DNA from: Scedosporium boydii
Lineage: Eukaryota; Ascomycota; Sordariomycetes; Microascales; Microascaceae
DNA length: 64,000 nt
Direction of reading: 5' to 3'
NCBI GenBank assembly: GCA_002221725.1
Contig: NJFT01000046.1
Location: forward strand, 124,001-188,000
Shown here in pieces: positions 1 to 11,414 of the stretch. Both the position numbers and the translations under genes were made by a program. The first letter of the stretch is position 1. Each line of letters opens with the position of its first letter. The notes beneath the pieces were generated by a model. That model did no database searches. It was not told the origin of the DNA and saw nothing but the letters and a program-made list of their open reading frames with translations.

Positions 1-51
1 ACCGTTGGCGAGCAGCGACGCCACTACCGCCAGCACATTCACGAACCGCAT
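1..51 (-). CDS. N-terminus of a secreted protein, cut by the window edge
   Basis: Reading the minus strand from an ATG at 51 gives MRFVNVLAVVASLLANG and then the window ends. A short basic start followed by a long hydrophobic run of V, A and L is a typical eukaryotic signal peptide, so this is probably the beginning of a secreted protein. Only 17 codons are visible, so the mature protein cannot be named. The alternative is a chance hydrophobic stretch, but the ATG sits exactly where a secreted gene would start. A pyrimidine/AT-rich leader lies upstream on the same strand, around 60-200. Confidence 0.5.
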   Translation of the reverse strand, partial: MRFVNVLAVVASLLANG

Positions 52-1424
52 CGTGGTGAAAAATGGAGTTTGAAAGTGATGAACAGTAAAACTCTTATCT
101 GCTTCGAAAACTGACTCTTCGCAGAAAAGGGATCCTCGTCAAACGAACAGGTAGAATTTTCTGAGCTTTGGGAGAACCACCCTCTGCCTTTTTATAATTC
201 AAGTTCGCAGTCAGCACCAGAACATCACCCATGTTGAGCTTTCAACCCATTGTTGCAACTTGCCCACCACCCCACCGCATGGCTCTTAGTAGGGTTGTTG
301 TTAGAGTGCTTGTATACGCCGTTGATATATTGATATTTATGCGACACGACCCTAGGCGTAGTGATAGGTTTCGTAGGCCAGACCAACCTGGGTCCTTTGG
401 GATATAGCTTGCCCCAAACTCTTCTCGTCTAGGTTCTACTAAAAGAAGTTAAACAAATTAGATTGCTCGCGCTCAAGAGTATCGGCAGGGGAGTCTAATA
501 TATGAATGGGTATATTAAGTACAGTTCTCCATGATATCACGTCGTCATCAATCACTTCGATTCATCACTGCGGATGGCTAGTCTCCAATCCGCAGATCTG
601 GACGGCCCGCTTCCTCATAGGTTGCGAGATAATTAGGCAGTCGGGGGAGATTGTCGCGTTCTCACGACGCAATTCGTCGATATATCGCCGCTGTCTATCT
701 AAGAACAGGCTAATAAGGCCCTCCCCAACTTCTCATTTCAAGTCCCGGCCAGACACGTCACTCTGCCTCTTCACTTGGTTATGATTATGGTTAGAATCTC
801 CACATACCTCGTTTAATGTTAGTCGAGGCATGGCTTTCGTCGCCTCGAGCTTTGTGTGGTCTCATAATTTGTGAATTACAACCTTCCAATATTCGCATGT
901 TGGTGGAGGAGGATAGGAGCCCCTGAAGAGTAGTTGAAAAACAGCCTCCGGCCGCAAAGAACCAACACTGAATGACAGCGCGTGGTTTATCTACTTTATT
1001 CAGGTCTTTGGAGGAAAGAAAGAATTAAGGATCTCATTATCCACAATAAAGATTCTCCATATCGAAGCCGGTAATTTACGGCTATGGCTCCAGGCATACT
1101 CTACATACGGGTCCTTGCGTGTATAAAAGTGACTTGAAATCGGCATGCCCACTCCGCTGGTTCTGCCAATCCCGGGAATAATTAATATCGGACCAAACCC
1201 TTGGGGCTCTAGTCAATTTAAGTGCGTATTCGTACCGAGGAGTGTGCGCGTACTCGTACCGAGGCGTATCCGTACCGGGCATATAAACCCTTTCCTTCCT
1301 GCCCATCGGTGACAGTGCATCATTCATTTCGTCTACCTTAGATAGCTCCTAACTATTCGTATTTGTATGGAAATACGACGGGAAGCTATTCGCAAAGTCA
1401 TCATCCCCTGCCCCTGAATTGGAG
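52..1424. other. Intergenic region between divergent genes
   Basis: Shared upstream region of the left-edge secreted gene (minus) and the Zn2Cys6 gene (plus). No credible gene is seen. The only clear structure is the set of direct repeats at 1225-1280, listed separately. A TATA-like ATATAAA follows at 1281-1287, about 140 bp before the regulator's ATG. The rest is unstructured AT-moderate DNA with only short open frames. Confidence 0.6.
1225..1280 (+). repeat. Three imperfect 16-bp direct repeats in a promoter
   Basis: Copies read CGTATTCGTACCGAGG (1225-1240), CGTACTCGTACCGAGG (1249-1264) and CGTATCCGTACCGGGC (1265-1280). Copies 1 and 2 differ at one base. They end right before a TATA-like ATATAAA at 1281 and lie about 150-200 bp upstream of the ATG of a Zn2Cys6 regulator. 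Zn2Cys6 proteins usually bind CGG/CCG triplets and each copy carries CCG, so an operator-like role is plausible, perhaps including self-regulation. That role is inferred from position only. Confidence 0.55.
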
Positions 1425-2790
1425 ATGGCGACCCGAGCATCGCATACGAAGTCTCGGAAGGGCTGTGCAGAGTGCAAACGTCGCCGAATAAAGGTACGTA
1501 AGAGTATTGTCACCTCCCTGCTGTCTGCTGTGTCGCGAGCCAGCATCAAAGCTAGTACGGTGTACTAAGTTAGTGCACCTCACTCAGTGTGACGAAAAGC
1601 ACCCCTCATGCCTCAACTGCATGAGACGCGACATCCCCTGCAGCTTCTCGACGACCTCATCGGAGTCATTTACCGTGGCAAGCATAGCGCGACTGCAGGT
1701 AGCCAACAGAATCTCCTGCACTCCGCGAATAGACTTCAACTTTAACAGTCCCGGTTCTTACGGAGACGCACCCCTCTCACCCACTAATAGCTGGAGGCGA
1801 GACCTGGAGCTGATGCACCATTACTGCACAGCTACGTGCAATATAATAGCTGTCCGCCAGGACATGCTACATGTCTGGAGGGTCATACTCCCCGAGGAGG
1901 CCTACAAACACAGCTACATTATGCATGGGTTATTGGCTATTTCGGCCCTACATAAAGCGCTTCTCATCCCTAGTGACCGCAGCATGTACCTTACTTTGGC
2001 TGCCCATCACCAATCTCTGGGGTTGGAGGAATATACGCCGCAGATAACAAAGGTATCCGATGAAACCTGGAAGCCCCTGTTTAGTTTTGCTTCTATTCTC
2101 ATCATATATGCCGCCTTGATTCCTAAGAGGTCTGGGAGGGGAGAATTACAATCACCCATATTAGATCTCTTGGATCTTTTCTCATACATGAGGGGAATTC
2201 AAACTGTCTTCGAGCCTTTCTTAATCCAGATTCGGCAATCTTGCTTGGCCCCTTTGGCTTACGGAGTATGGGTTATTCAAACGGAAGAGAACACAAGGTA
2301 CCATCCTTTTCTAAAAGAGGGCTTGGAAGACAGTACGAGGCCGAGCACACCAGGCTAATACGTGCATAGTGACCCGTCGCTAAGCCAATCTCCTCTCCCA
2401 CCGGATATATTTAATTCTCTACACCGTCTCGACGCTTTTTTCCAGGAAACTTTGCCTACGAGTGCCCGTGGGGATTACGCAAACGCCACTGAACTGCTTA
2501 TCATTTGTACGAAATTAATCGCCCACGCCGGCATCCATGTCGAGCCTGGGATGGTCTTCGTCTGGCCGTACACGGTATCCGATGCCGTCATATCCGATAT
2601 TCGGTCCTTCTACCCACCTGCGCTTTTGCTCTTTGCGTATTACTCTGTGTTGATCGTGACATTGGAACATCGATTCTGGTATCTGGCTCGATGGGGTCGT
2701 CAGTTGTTTTCGGATATCGAAGCTAGGTTAGCGGGTCATGCCGAGCTTAGAGAGATGATGGATTGGCCGAAGGAGAGGATTTCGGGGTAA
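1425..2790 (+). CDS. Zn2Cys6 fungal-specific transcription factor
   Basis: Model: exons 1425-1493, 1588-2297 and 2370-2790, giving 399 aa. Residues 14-41 form the binuclear zinc cluster CX2CX6CX6CX2CX6C (C14, C17, C24, C31, C34, C41). It is split by intron 1 exactly between the second and third cysteines, with donor GTACGT and acceptor CTCAG. The body matches the fungal-specific TF domain 2 type (PF11951-like), with an HHY...LWRV-like start and a conserved HGLLAISALH helix. This resembles UPC2-like and other C6 regulators. Intron 2 (72 bp, branch-like CTAAT, acceptor CATAG) removes an in-frame TAA at 2356-2358. It is a multiple of three, so a naive reading would call two genes or a pseudogene. 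Role: nuclear DNA-binding regulator; targets are unknown. The upstream repeats may be its own operator. The neighbouring DUF1996 gene is a possible but unproven target. Confidence 0.85.
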
Positions 2791-3381
2791 TCGGCGATGT
2801 GAGTGATATGGGTGATGTGTGAGGGTATTGTGATACTAGCCGGCTTTGCTCAGAGGAATTTTCGCCATTCACTGATCTCCGAGCGAATGAGGGCGAATCC
2901 AACGCATCCCAGTGCTCACACTTCGGGTTAGATGTAGAGTAGACCAAAGGATATAACGGACGGATAGGAGAAAGACGGTGATATCCTTGTCGGTGAATAG
3001 GACTAATATATTTCGATACGAAAATATCATCAAATATCCCCGCCCTCCCCCATAAACAAACAAAGCAGCTTATTCCTCCTCCTCCGCAAACTTCAACCGG
3101 AGGAAGCTTGAGCTAGAGTCAACACTTCGCTATCCCAAAACAATATCCGTGTATATTAACTCAAAACAGGAGGGAATGTTTCATTCCGTCATTATACAAG
3201 ACTAGGACTCCTTACATCGCCGGGGAAAGTAGAAAACGAGGATATATGAGTTCACCTGCGAGTATAAAAGTATCCTCCAAGTATCACGACCCGCATGAAT
3301 CTTTCATTTCCTCTTTCTCGTTCAAAAATCTCTTCACTTCGAACCTTAGAAATCTAAACTCACTTCTTTTCTACTTACACG
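2791..3381. other. Intergenic region upstream of the DUF1996 gene
   Basis: No gene is seen in these 591 bp. The 3' half is the promoter of the DUF1996 gene and carries the TATA box at 3263-3270. The leader between TATA and ATG is rich in CT tracts (TTTCC, CTCTTTC), as is common for highly expressed mould genes. Confidence 0.6.
3263..3270 (+). promoter_or_regulatory. TATA box of the DUF1996 gene
   Basis: TATAAAAG, about 112 bp upstream of the ATG at 3382 and followed by a pyrimidine-rich leader. It is a canonical match at a plausible distance, with no experimental support. Confidence 0.5.
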
Positions 3382-4568
3382 ATGCGGCTTATGTCCCTGG
3401 CTACGATACCCATTCTTGGGCTCGCACCCTGGGTGCTTGGCCAAAGCTTCTTACCGGACATGATGCGTTTCGGTTGCTCTCAGCTTGTAATCGAGCGCGT
3501 TGACCCCATTGTCAATCCAGGCCAGGTCTACACCCCTCACGTGCATCAAATTGTCGGAGGCAACTCGTTCAACCTCACCATGGATCCTGTTGAGCACGAT
3601 CCTGGAGAGCTTTCCACCTGCACGACCTGTACATACTCGGAGGACTTTTCCAACTACTGGACTGCTGTTCTTTATTTTAAGGCACGAAATGGCACTTTCA
3701 AGCGCGTACACCAAGAGCCCAACTTCTTCTTAGTGCAGAATGGTGGCATCACAATTTATTACATTCCACCCTACGATGGCCGGACTAAGGTTTCTGCCTT
3801 CCCCAAGGTATTATCTTATATTCAACGGAGGCATGTGCTTGTTGTTGTAACCTATGTTAATATGTAAATGAACTTTAGGGCTTTCGGATGCTCGCTGGTG
3901 ATCCTCAGCAGTCTGGGCCCGAAGGCATGCAGAGAGGGATCTGCCACCGATGCTTCCCTAGAAACCAAAACCCTCCTGGTGGTGCCCCATGTACGGGCAC
4001 AGATACTGTCAGTCTTCCTCCAGGCATGTGCTTGGGAGGCATCCGAACAACCATCACGTTCCCTACTTGTTGGGACGGCAAGAGTATCGACAGTCCTGAT
4101 CACAAATCCCACATGGCATACCAAATACCTTCTTTTGAAGTGAACGGTGCTTGCCCGGAATCCCACCCTGTCAAAATGCCGCAACTGATGTATGAGATTG
4201 TATGGGATACAACACCTTTCAACAATGTAGAACTTTGGCCTGAGAATGGTTCACAGCCTTTCGTCTACAGTTACGGGGACGAGTAAGTTCATATCCGGGC
4301 CACTTAAGATTGTTTGAAGTGAACTATAGTATCACATAACTGACACCTTTATCTCAGGCTTGGCTATGGTCAGCATGGTGACTATCTCTTTGGTTGGAAG
4401 GATGATGCTCTACAGAGAGCGCTCGATGCTAGGTGTGATATGGATCAGTGCCCACCTCTCAAGTACCAAACTCCTGAGGTAGCTATGCGGTGCACCATTC
4501 CCCAAACCGCTGGTGAAGAAGTAGACGGTTGGCTTGAGTCACTTCCAGGTCAGAATCCTGGTGTATAA
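3382..4568 (+). CDS. Secreted DUF1996-domain protein
   Basis: Model: exons 3382-3807, 3879-4282 and 4358-4568; introns of 71 and 75 bp with GTATTA/TTTAG and GTAAGT/CTCAG ends; 346 aa. Residues 1-20 form a signal peptide (hydrophobic core ending near VLGQ), so the protein is exported. The rest matches DUF1996 (PF09362). It shows an [11 protein letters not shown] segment, the CTSC-like CTTCTYSED, a WTAVLYF stretch, and GFRMLAGDP at the start of exon 2. The family motif [25 protein letters not shown], and [12 protein letters not shown] in exon 3 follow. Frame and conservation run across both junctions, which supports the splice model. The family is widespread in moulds, often secreted and sometimes fused to WSC domains; its biochemical role is not established. 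No WSC domain is present here. Confidence 0.9.
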
Positions 4569-5640
4569 CGGAATGATGGTGGCTCCTATCATTGCACCTC
4601 ATCACTCACCATAGATAGGATGTTTGTTCAAGGATGTCTAAGAAGCGTGAGTGGTATTTTTTTGGCTACTAGTGTATATACTCTCAAATTAATACGGGAA
4701 CATAGCCGTGCCATCAGGCGGAAAACCCACGATAAACGTTGCAAATGTCTTCGAGATTGCTGACAATCAAAGACTTATTTCTGGAGTAAATAAAACGCCG
4801 TCGCATTGATGGCGAGGATAAGGAACTGCCTCAGTATTGAAACAATCAAAAATCTACCAATAGCCTTTCGTTGAACGGGGTCGTTGCGAGATATGAGATG
4901 CAGCCGAAAGGAGTACATATTGGAATGTAGAGAGGGCCTGGGTGCCAACAGCCAAGATGAGCTCCGGCCTCAGCACAGGTTGGCATCACCATGATCCTGC
5001 CGACGCCATGTAATTAGATGAGAGAGCTCACCATTCACTGGGATTTATCGATGCCCTCCAGGCTTTCTCCCCGCCTCCTTGTTCAATCTCAAGGTCACCA
5101 GCGACCAACTGAAAACCCCCGCTCAAACAGGGTTGGCATCCCCACCAAGAGGCTAGATAGCTCCATGTTGGGGTTCAGGCGGGTGTCGATGGGCAGGGAG
5201 GTCCTTCCGGGCTCCGTCTACTCAGAGCCCTGTGGCACCGACGACGAATGGGGCCCCGTTAAAGTCCCCGGAATTGCCACCTCGTTATAATCTTGACTTT
5301 GTTTTTCTACTAATGACTGCGATATGACGGTAGTAGGTTTGAGGATAATGACGAAAGAAGTGGACTTACTGCAGGGGGCTTAGAGGTTATCGCTGGTGAG
5401 CAGGTTGTCGCGGGAGGCGGAGAATGCTAGAGCAAATGAAAGCTATATCTGGGAGGTGTCGATTATTTGCTGCTCTTCAGTTGTCGATGCATATATCAAA
5501 ATACAGGAGACACTCAAGACCTAGACTGAACGGTGCACGAGAGAGAATGATGTAGCGCGGAAAACCATACTCCTGCATGAGCGTGTCAAGACATAAATCT
5601 TTTAATTTATCAGGCATGCGGGCGCCTCATCGATGTCAAA
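4569..5640. other. Intergenic region, no gene seen
   Basis: This 1.07-kb stretch separates the DUF1996 gene from the convergent 2EXR gene. A 90-codon open frame at 5018-5290 has no recognisable domain, no coding-like composition and no conserved start, so I do not call it. Terminator regions of both flanking genes must lie here. Confidence 0.5.
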
Positions 5641-6882
5641 TTATGTTCGCTTGTTCGTCGGCGCGCAGGCCAAAACACCAAGGCAGCTCCCTCGTGGTGC
5701 CCCACGAATCGTCTTTCCCCAACGATTAAGCCTCTTGCAGAAGTAAAACGCACTATCTCTTTCCCTCTTCTTCTTCCCAGTACCAAAGAAAACACCTTGG
5801 CTCTTAATGCTAACGTATGTATACTCTAAATCGGAAAATTCCCAAGGAGGGTAGTAGCATAGTTCTTCTACTTCCTTCCTCAGCTGTAGGCTTCGGTCAA
5901 TGAGCCAAATCCTGATATAGCTGGGGAGCTCGCGGCGGCACCAGGCCTCAAAAGAAAGAGCGACAAGGCCACGGGGGCTAGGTTCTTGACAAAGGTCGAA
6001 TTCCCCTTCCGGGAGAGAAGTGACCCAACTTGGATGGAATTCAAAGGCAATGTGGGATGGGCTAAGTGTAAAATAGCTGAGAGAGAGCTGACAAAGGAGG
6101 ACACCCCAACGAATAGACATAGATGTCTCAACATCCTCACGCTCGAACTCAAAGCAAAACAGGTCCCGTGTGTGGTCCCGGGGGTATACCGTTTCTCTAT
6201 TGTGCTGGGCTTTAATCACCCATACGTCGAGATCTAAACCCAGCTTGATAGACTTGCGGATGGTTTGGCTAGACTCCCCGCATGCGCTGATAAGACCTGC
6301 GTCCCATGTATAGAGAGACTGGTTTCCGTTGAACCACGAGTACTCAGGTAGAGTAGAAACTCTTGGGGCAGAAGCTTTATACTCGATATTAAAAAGTCTC
6401 TGATCTTTTTCTAGATACCAGCCGTACTGACGGTCGGCGACAGCTTGGTCTAGGAGCGGGCTCTCCCGATCGCCAATACTCCTGAAGAGGGAAAAGTAAT
6501 GGACGCCTCTTAGATCCGGAGGGCGTATAGCCATCTCCCAGATGGCGACACGGAGCTCTGGGGGAAGCTTCGGGAAGTAATGGAATTTCTCCAACGGCTT
6601 GGCTTGTGCTCGGTCTTTTGGGAGAGCGTTGGATAATGTGTAATGTGGCTTGTTGGATGTCTCGGCGAGAGTAGCGGTCGCCATAATGTTTGCTGGGAGG
6701 GACGGTGTGTCCCACACCAAGCAGTCGGATAGTAGAGCTCTGAGAGGGATGAAGGGCTCTGAGATGCCAACTGCGTTCGATCGTCTAATGTCGTAGTGGT
6801 TATGAAACCAGTGGGAGCGGCGGTAGGAGTAACAAGTCACACCCATGCCCCGATGGCTCATGTGGCCAAATAATGGGTTCAA
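5641..6882 (-). CDS. 2EXR-domain protein
   Basis: One uninterrupted minus-strand frame of 413 codons. The stretch FHYFPKLPPELRVAIWEMA is the hallmark start of the 2EXR domain (PF20150), a large mould family of unknown function related in layout to F-box-like LPxEIRxxIW proteins. The domain begins near residue 100 of the long frame. An internal ATG at 6684 (MATATLAETSNK, residue 67) would put the domain 33 residues from the start, which is more usual. The upstream 66 residues may therefore be 5' leader, and I report the longer frame only because it is open. No signal peptide or membrane segment is visible. The C-terminus is basic and ends in PTNKRT. A role in protein-protein contacts is a family-level guess. 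Confidence 0.75.
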   Translation of the reverse strand: MNPLFGHMSHRGMGVTCYSYRRSHWFHNHYDIRRSNAVGISEPFIPLRALLSDCLVWDTPSLPANIMATATLAETSNKPHYTLSNALPKDRAQAKPLEKFHYFPKLPPELRVAIWEMAIRPPDLRGVHYFSLFRSIGDRESPLLDQAVADRQYGWYLEKDQRLFNIEYKASAPRVSTLPEYSWFNGNQSLYTWDAGLISACGESSQTIRKSIKLGLDLDVWVIKAQHNRETVYPRDHTRDLFCFEFEREDVETSMSIRWGVLLCQLSLSYFTLSPSHIAFEFHPSWVTSLPEGEFDLCQEPSPRGLVALSFEAWCRRELPSYIRIWLIDRSLQLRKEVEELCYYPPWEFSDLEYTYVSIKSQGVFFGTGKKKRERDSAFYFCKRLNRWGKTIRGAPRGSCLGVLACAPTNKRT

Positions 6883-9800
6883 GCAATGCTAGTCGTGGTT
6901 TACTTTGCCTTGTCACAGCAAACGGTTCTATCATGTGGAATTTAACCTTATATCCTGCGCACGAACATCCATTTGCTCAGTTCTCATAACCTTATTCCAT
7001 CTAGATTCTGGAATTTCCGTACTTTAGCCATGCACGAGGAAGACGACGCCGTCTTTCAGCAGAGATGACGGGGCCCTCTATAAGATTTCCGCTAATTATT
7101 CTCGAGACTGAAGGGACGGTCGGGTTTGAAAGCTTGTCAGGGGGAACCGTGAGACCAACAGGATCTAAGATTCTCGATGTAGGTTTATTAAGCTCATCCT
7201 CTGGCTCCCGGCTAGTTTGGTTAAATGATCACCATCCCTGTCGGTTTCAGAAGCATTTTCCTGTTCCCTGCTTGAGCGGGGTGGCTAGCGTCACCGAGCC
7301 ATCGGTGAGCAGGAGGGTTGCGCTTGGCGATTGGGCGATCATATTTCCTGGTTTGGAGGGATCGATGGGTACGCACACTGGCAGAAATAGACAGAAAACC
7401 TTCTTCGCGGAGGCGGCATGATTCTGCCTGCCGGACAAGACATGAACAGATCGGGTTGTTTGAATCGATCTGCCATGGACAGCACCGGGTAGGGAACAGA
7501 CATGAACCGATTAATACTTCGTATATCATTTACAGATCATTAATGCATCGCGATCGACGCGGAAGCATGCATGGTATGATTCCCAAACGCAATCATGGGT
7601 GGTACGAAAAATGTACGAAGTATCTCATTGTCCTGGGCTGTCCAGACAGAATGGCCGTGTGTCTCTCGGTTCCAGGATCTTCACCAAAGCGGCAGAGAGT
7701 CGAGCCTTTTCCGGTGTTGTGGATCTCTTGAATCGTAACGAACCTTTGCTCATCCATCCTTCGTCACCTTTTGTGGAATCGCAAGAGATTCCCGGGAAAG
7801 CATTGTGTGGCGTCCATCCGACGGCTGTGACCCGGATATTGTGCGAGTCTGAGCTTTTGCTTGCCAGCCAGAGGAAGCATTATTCGATTGGTCCCAGGCT
7901 TTGGAGCGAATTGACCGCCTCCCTTCCTTAGTTATTAAACAGTTGGCTCGAGAGGCCAAGCTCCTTGCCAAAACAGCAATGACAAGTGCAAGGAGAAGGA
8001 AGCAGAAGACGACATAGATTGAAGATAGAGACGGGGAAATGCCAGGATCGTGAGGGTCTCTCTGAAAAGTATGGAACCGAGATCAGGGACACGATCAAAT
8101 GTCAAACCAACACGCCACTTCACTGCGTCCGACCACGTACAAGTATTGCACTCCGTAATTTGTGAATATCAACCTGCACCTAGAGGTAGGGAAGTGGCGT
8201 AGACGAAGTAATCTACCTGGAATTTCGCCCTGCCATGATCAGGAGCTCCCTCAGCGACCAAGAACCGTCCGGCTGCGCTTGGACCCCGGAACAATCTATG
8301 ATTTCAGCTATCCCGCGCTATCCCCTTTCGAGCATGCGAGCGCAGGGATATTTTGATTTTAGGTTGGAAGGATTCCGGGGAACCTTTCCTAGTTACACAG
8401 CCATAATGCTCTGCCGGAGATGACGGAGGTAAGTACTTGGTCCTCGTTCATATGCGAGATTTCGGGGGTATTCTCGTCGTTATTTTTATGAAATCCAACA
8501 AAAGGCTCTGGCAAGGTCCTGGTCTTTGGTCCAGTACTCCCGGTCCAGCTTCCCCGAGGGGAACCGGGCTGAGCTAACCCTGTCCGGTGGCGCTGTCCTT
8601 TCCGAGGGTCCTGGGCAATAATGTGCACTTTGTGCTTTTCAGGAGATCTGGGGATCTTGCCAAACGCACCAGCCGTCCCGTCAATCCAGAGAAAGGAGGG
8701 CGGAAAACACAAAATGGATAGTTACACGGCATCGCGATCTTCGAAGAATGAACCGTGAAGAATCCCGCAGGAACCCGATGCGCCCCGAATGATCTCGGCT
8801 CCAGATGTGCTTATTCATGCAAGCGCAATACTGAAAAGGGGGGAAACTTCCAGCCCGTGTTGTGTTGGTTCTTGCTAAGGCTCAAGTCTGTCGCCTCGAT
8901 TCTTTGACATTAACAACCAGATGGCGGATAGGTAACACTACTTTCCTACGAAGTACGTTCTTGCCATGGCAAGCCGAGCCTGCCCATTCCTCCTGGCGGT
9001 CCTCAATACTAATCTTAGCTGCCACAATGGTCCTAGCCAACTTCAAAACGCAAAGCTCGAAGTACCGCTTGTTATATACAAGTACTTCCGAGATCTCCTT
9101 GACCCATATCCTTAGATCAAGCATTTACTTATATAGCGCAACGCCGGATCACTTTCCAAGAAAGCAGGGATTCACCAGGTTGTACTTCGTAGTGTCCATG
9201 ATCCCAGTATCCGAGTCCCATGTCAAGTTGGCCCCAATGCTTCGCATCCTATCGTACCATCTCCAGACCCTGCACATTACCGCTTTGTAAAGTATGTCCT
9301 ACTTCGTAGGCTAGTGAACTAGCCAAGAAGTCCGGCTCATCAGCTCCTGCACACTTTAATGGTGTTAAGGTGTGGCTTCTCAACCCACAAGTCAAGTCCT
9401 GCCATCTCCCTGTGCCGACGCCAATATTATAGGTCACCATCTCCCCAAATTTACAAGGGGACCCTCATCAAGAGGGCCACGCCTTTTAGACACCCCCTTT
9501 CTGAACTCCCCTGAAGAGGTAATCATTGGCGTTCTCTTAGCCTGATTCTTGCTAGTATCCAATATCTCGCACGAGCAAACCTTTCCCCGCCTCAATTGCT
9601 CAAACACACACAGGCATCTTGCATCGGCCTCGTGCATCGACTAGAAAAGCCTCGCAAACTTAAGCTCAGTTCGTCGTTTTCGTAGACCTCGTTTCCACAG
9701 ACAAGAATCACCTACGAGCGACCCTGCAGTTCAGATATAAGAGACCAAGGGGCCTCAGCAGTTGATCCGCCTCGCCAGTCAGAACTCCACACGGCGACCA

Positions 9801-9956
9801 TAGCACCAGTTCGACAAAAAAGCACGGCTTACCAGGTGGAGGAGGAATGCCATATTCACCACGAGCCCTCGCAATATCCCCGGCCTTCAACGCTCGAGAT
9901 CGAGACAGAGATAAACATACCCTACGAGATCGAAATTTTGGAAATAGGCGAACAGG
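6883..9956. other. 3.1-kb intergenic region with five TACTTCGTA motifs
   Basis: No convincing gene is seen. Open frames of 110-142 codons (for example 7318-7731 and 8862-9290) lack domains, conserved starts and coding-like composition. The region holds five copies of the 9-mer TACTTCGTA or its complement, at 7515, 7614, 8947, 9183 and 9300. This is the densest cluster in the window. The 3' end is the promoter of the SAT4-type gene. Confidence 0.5.
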
Positions 9957-11414
9957 ATGAGCGACAATACCGACTTCCCCCCAGAGTTTATTACCGAGAC
10001 CAATGGGCCGAATCTCAACGCCGCCAACTGGTCACTGACAGGCGTGTCGGCCATCTTTCTGGTCCTGCGAGTCTACTGCAAGATGACGGCATCTCGGGGC
10101 CTTTGGTGGGATGACCATGTCCTGGTTGCTTCATGGGTAAGAAAACCTTCAAAACTTCTCACAAGAAAGAAAAAAAGTTTGCAATCCCATTGTTCTAACC
10201 CTTGTGCTTCCAGCTCGCTCTTGTCTGCAACTGCATCTTCTCTTCCATCAACATCACCCACGGATACGGACGTCATGCAGCCATCCTCGCGACTTCACAA
10301 ATACAAGCGACAGTTCTCTACTACAAGATAGCATCGACGTTTTCCATCACCGCTTCGTCGTGGAGCAAGACCTCCTTCTCCCTTACGATGCTGCGTATCA
10401 CCAAGGGTCGTCGCATACGATACTTCATTTGGTTCGTCATCATCTCGGTGAATCTGACCAAGGCGGGGAGTGCGATGGTTGGGTGGATCTCATGTCGGCC
10501 TTTGAGGAAGTCGTGGGATCCATTGATTACTGAGGGGACTTGCTGGGATCCCAAGGCTACCTCCAACTTTAATATGTTCTCTGGTGGTGCGTAGTCTTTC
10601 CCTTGCTCCTCCCCCTTTTGGTCCGAATACGCTTTTGCCTTGTGTGAAGGGTTGCTGACATCAGGCACTTTCAGTTTACTCCGGTTTCATGGATGTTGTG
10701 CTTGCCTTCTTACCTTGGCAAGTCGTCATGACCTTGCAGATGAGGACTCGAGAAAAGATTGGTGTGGCAATCGCCATGAGCATGGGAGTTCTGTAAGTGT
10801 CTCTACCAAAGCCTTTGCTATAACTCCCTTTCTAACCAACCCACCTAGCGCTGGTATCACCGCGTTTGTCAAATGTGCCAAAATTCCTCTGCTCGTCGGC
10901 AAAGACTTCAACTGTAGATTCACGCCATCTCCCCTCCAGGTTAATCTCTTGCTAACTCGTCCTTGCAGTCCACGGTTGGGAGCTCATCGCCTGGGGCTCC
11001 GCGGAAACCGCCATGACTATAATCGCCTGCTCCATCCCCGTCCTCCGCGTCCTAGTCCGCCACATCCGCTCCTCAGCCGAACGTCACTACAACAGTGGCA
11101 GCTACGCCATACACCCATCCACCAACACCGACGCCGGAGCCTCCTCCCCTCATCGTACGACGGCAGGGAAGAGCGTAACCATGCACGGCGCTGTGGTTAC
11201 GATTACTGGGGGTAAGCCGAGATTGGGTCTGGGCAAGTCCATGCAGGACTGCAGCGAGTCGATGAAGTCGTTCGAGATGGAGGCGTTGGGGGCTGCTGGC
11301 GAGGGCAAGATTTTGCCGACGAATGAGATTCGGGTGGAGGTTCAGGATAGGAAGGATGATAGCAGTGTTGATGAGGATAGTAGTGGGAAGGTTGGGGAGT
11401 CATGGCCGAGGTGA
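9957..11414 (+). CDS. SAT4-type rhodopsin-domain integral membrane protein
   Basis: Model: exons 9957-10136, 10214-10586, 10675-10792, 10849-10913 and 10969-11414 (393 aa). Introns start GTAAGA, GTGCGT, GTAAGT and GTAGAT and end CCAG, TCAG, CTAG and GCAG. The frame is continuous across all four junctions. The protein has the fungal rhodopsin-like fold (PF20684, SAT4 family): extracellular N-terminus, then TM helices interrupted by family signatures. These include WDDHVLVASW, the THGYGRH loop, YYKIAS, SWSKTSFSLTMLRI, CRPLRKSWDP, a TCWDPKATSNFNMFSGGVYSG loop, DVVLAFLPW and ETAMTIIACSIPVLRVLV. The soluble C-terminal tail of about 110 residues is acidic and serine-rich. Members are plasma-membrane proteins of largely unknown ligand; some plant pathogens expand the family as CFEM-less Pth11-like receptors. 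No CFEM domain is present here. Confidence 0.85.

Noticed and set aside
5018..5290. 90-codon plus-strand open frame
   Set aside because: No domain, no signal peptide, no coding-like composition; the surrounding region looks intergenic.
7511..7524. Similarity to one arm of loxP (ATACTTCGTATA)
   Set aside because: One base of the arm is missing and there is no second inverted arm at loxP spacing; it is one of the dispersed TACTTCGTA motifs.
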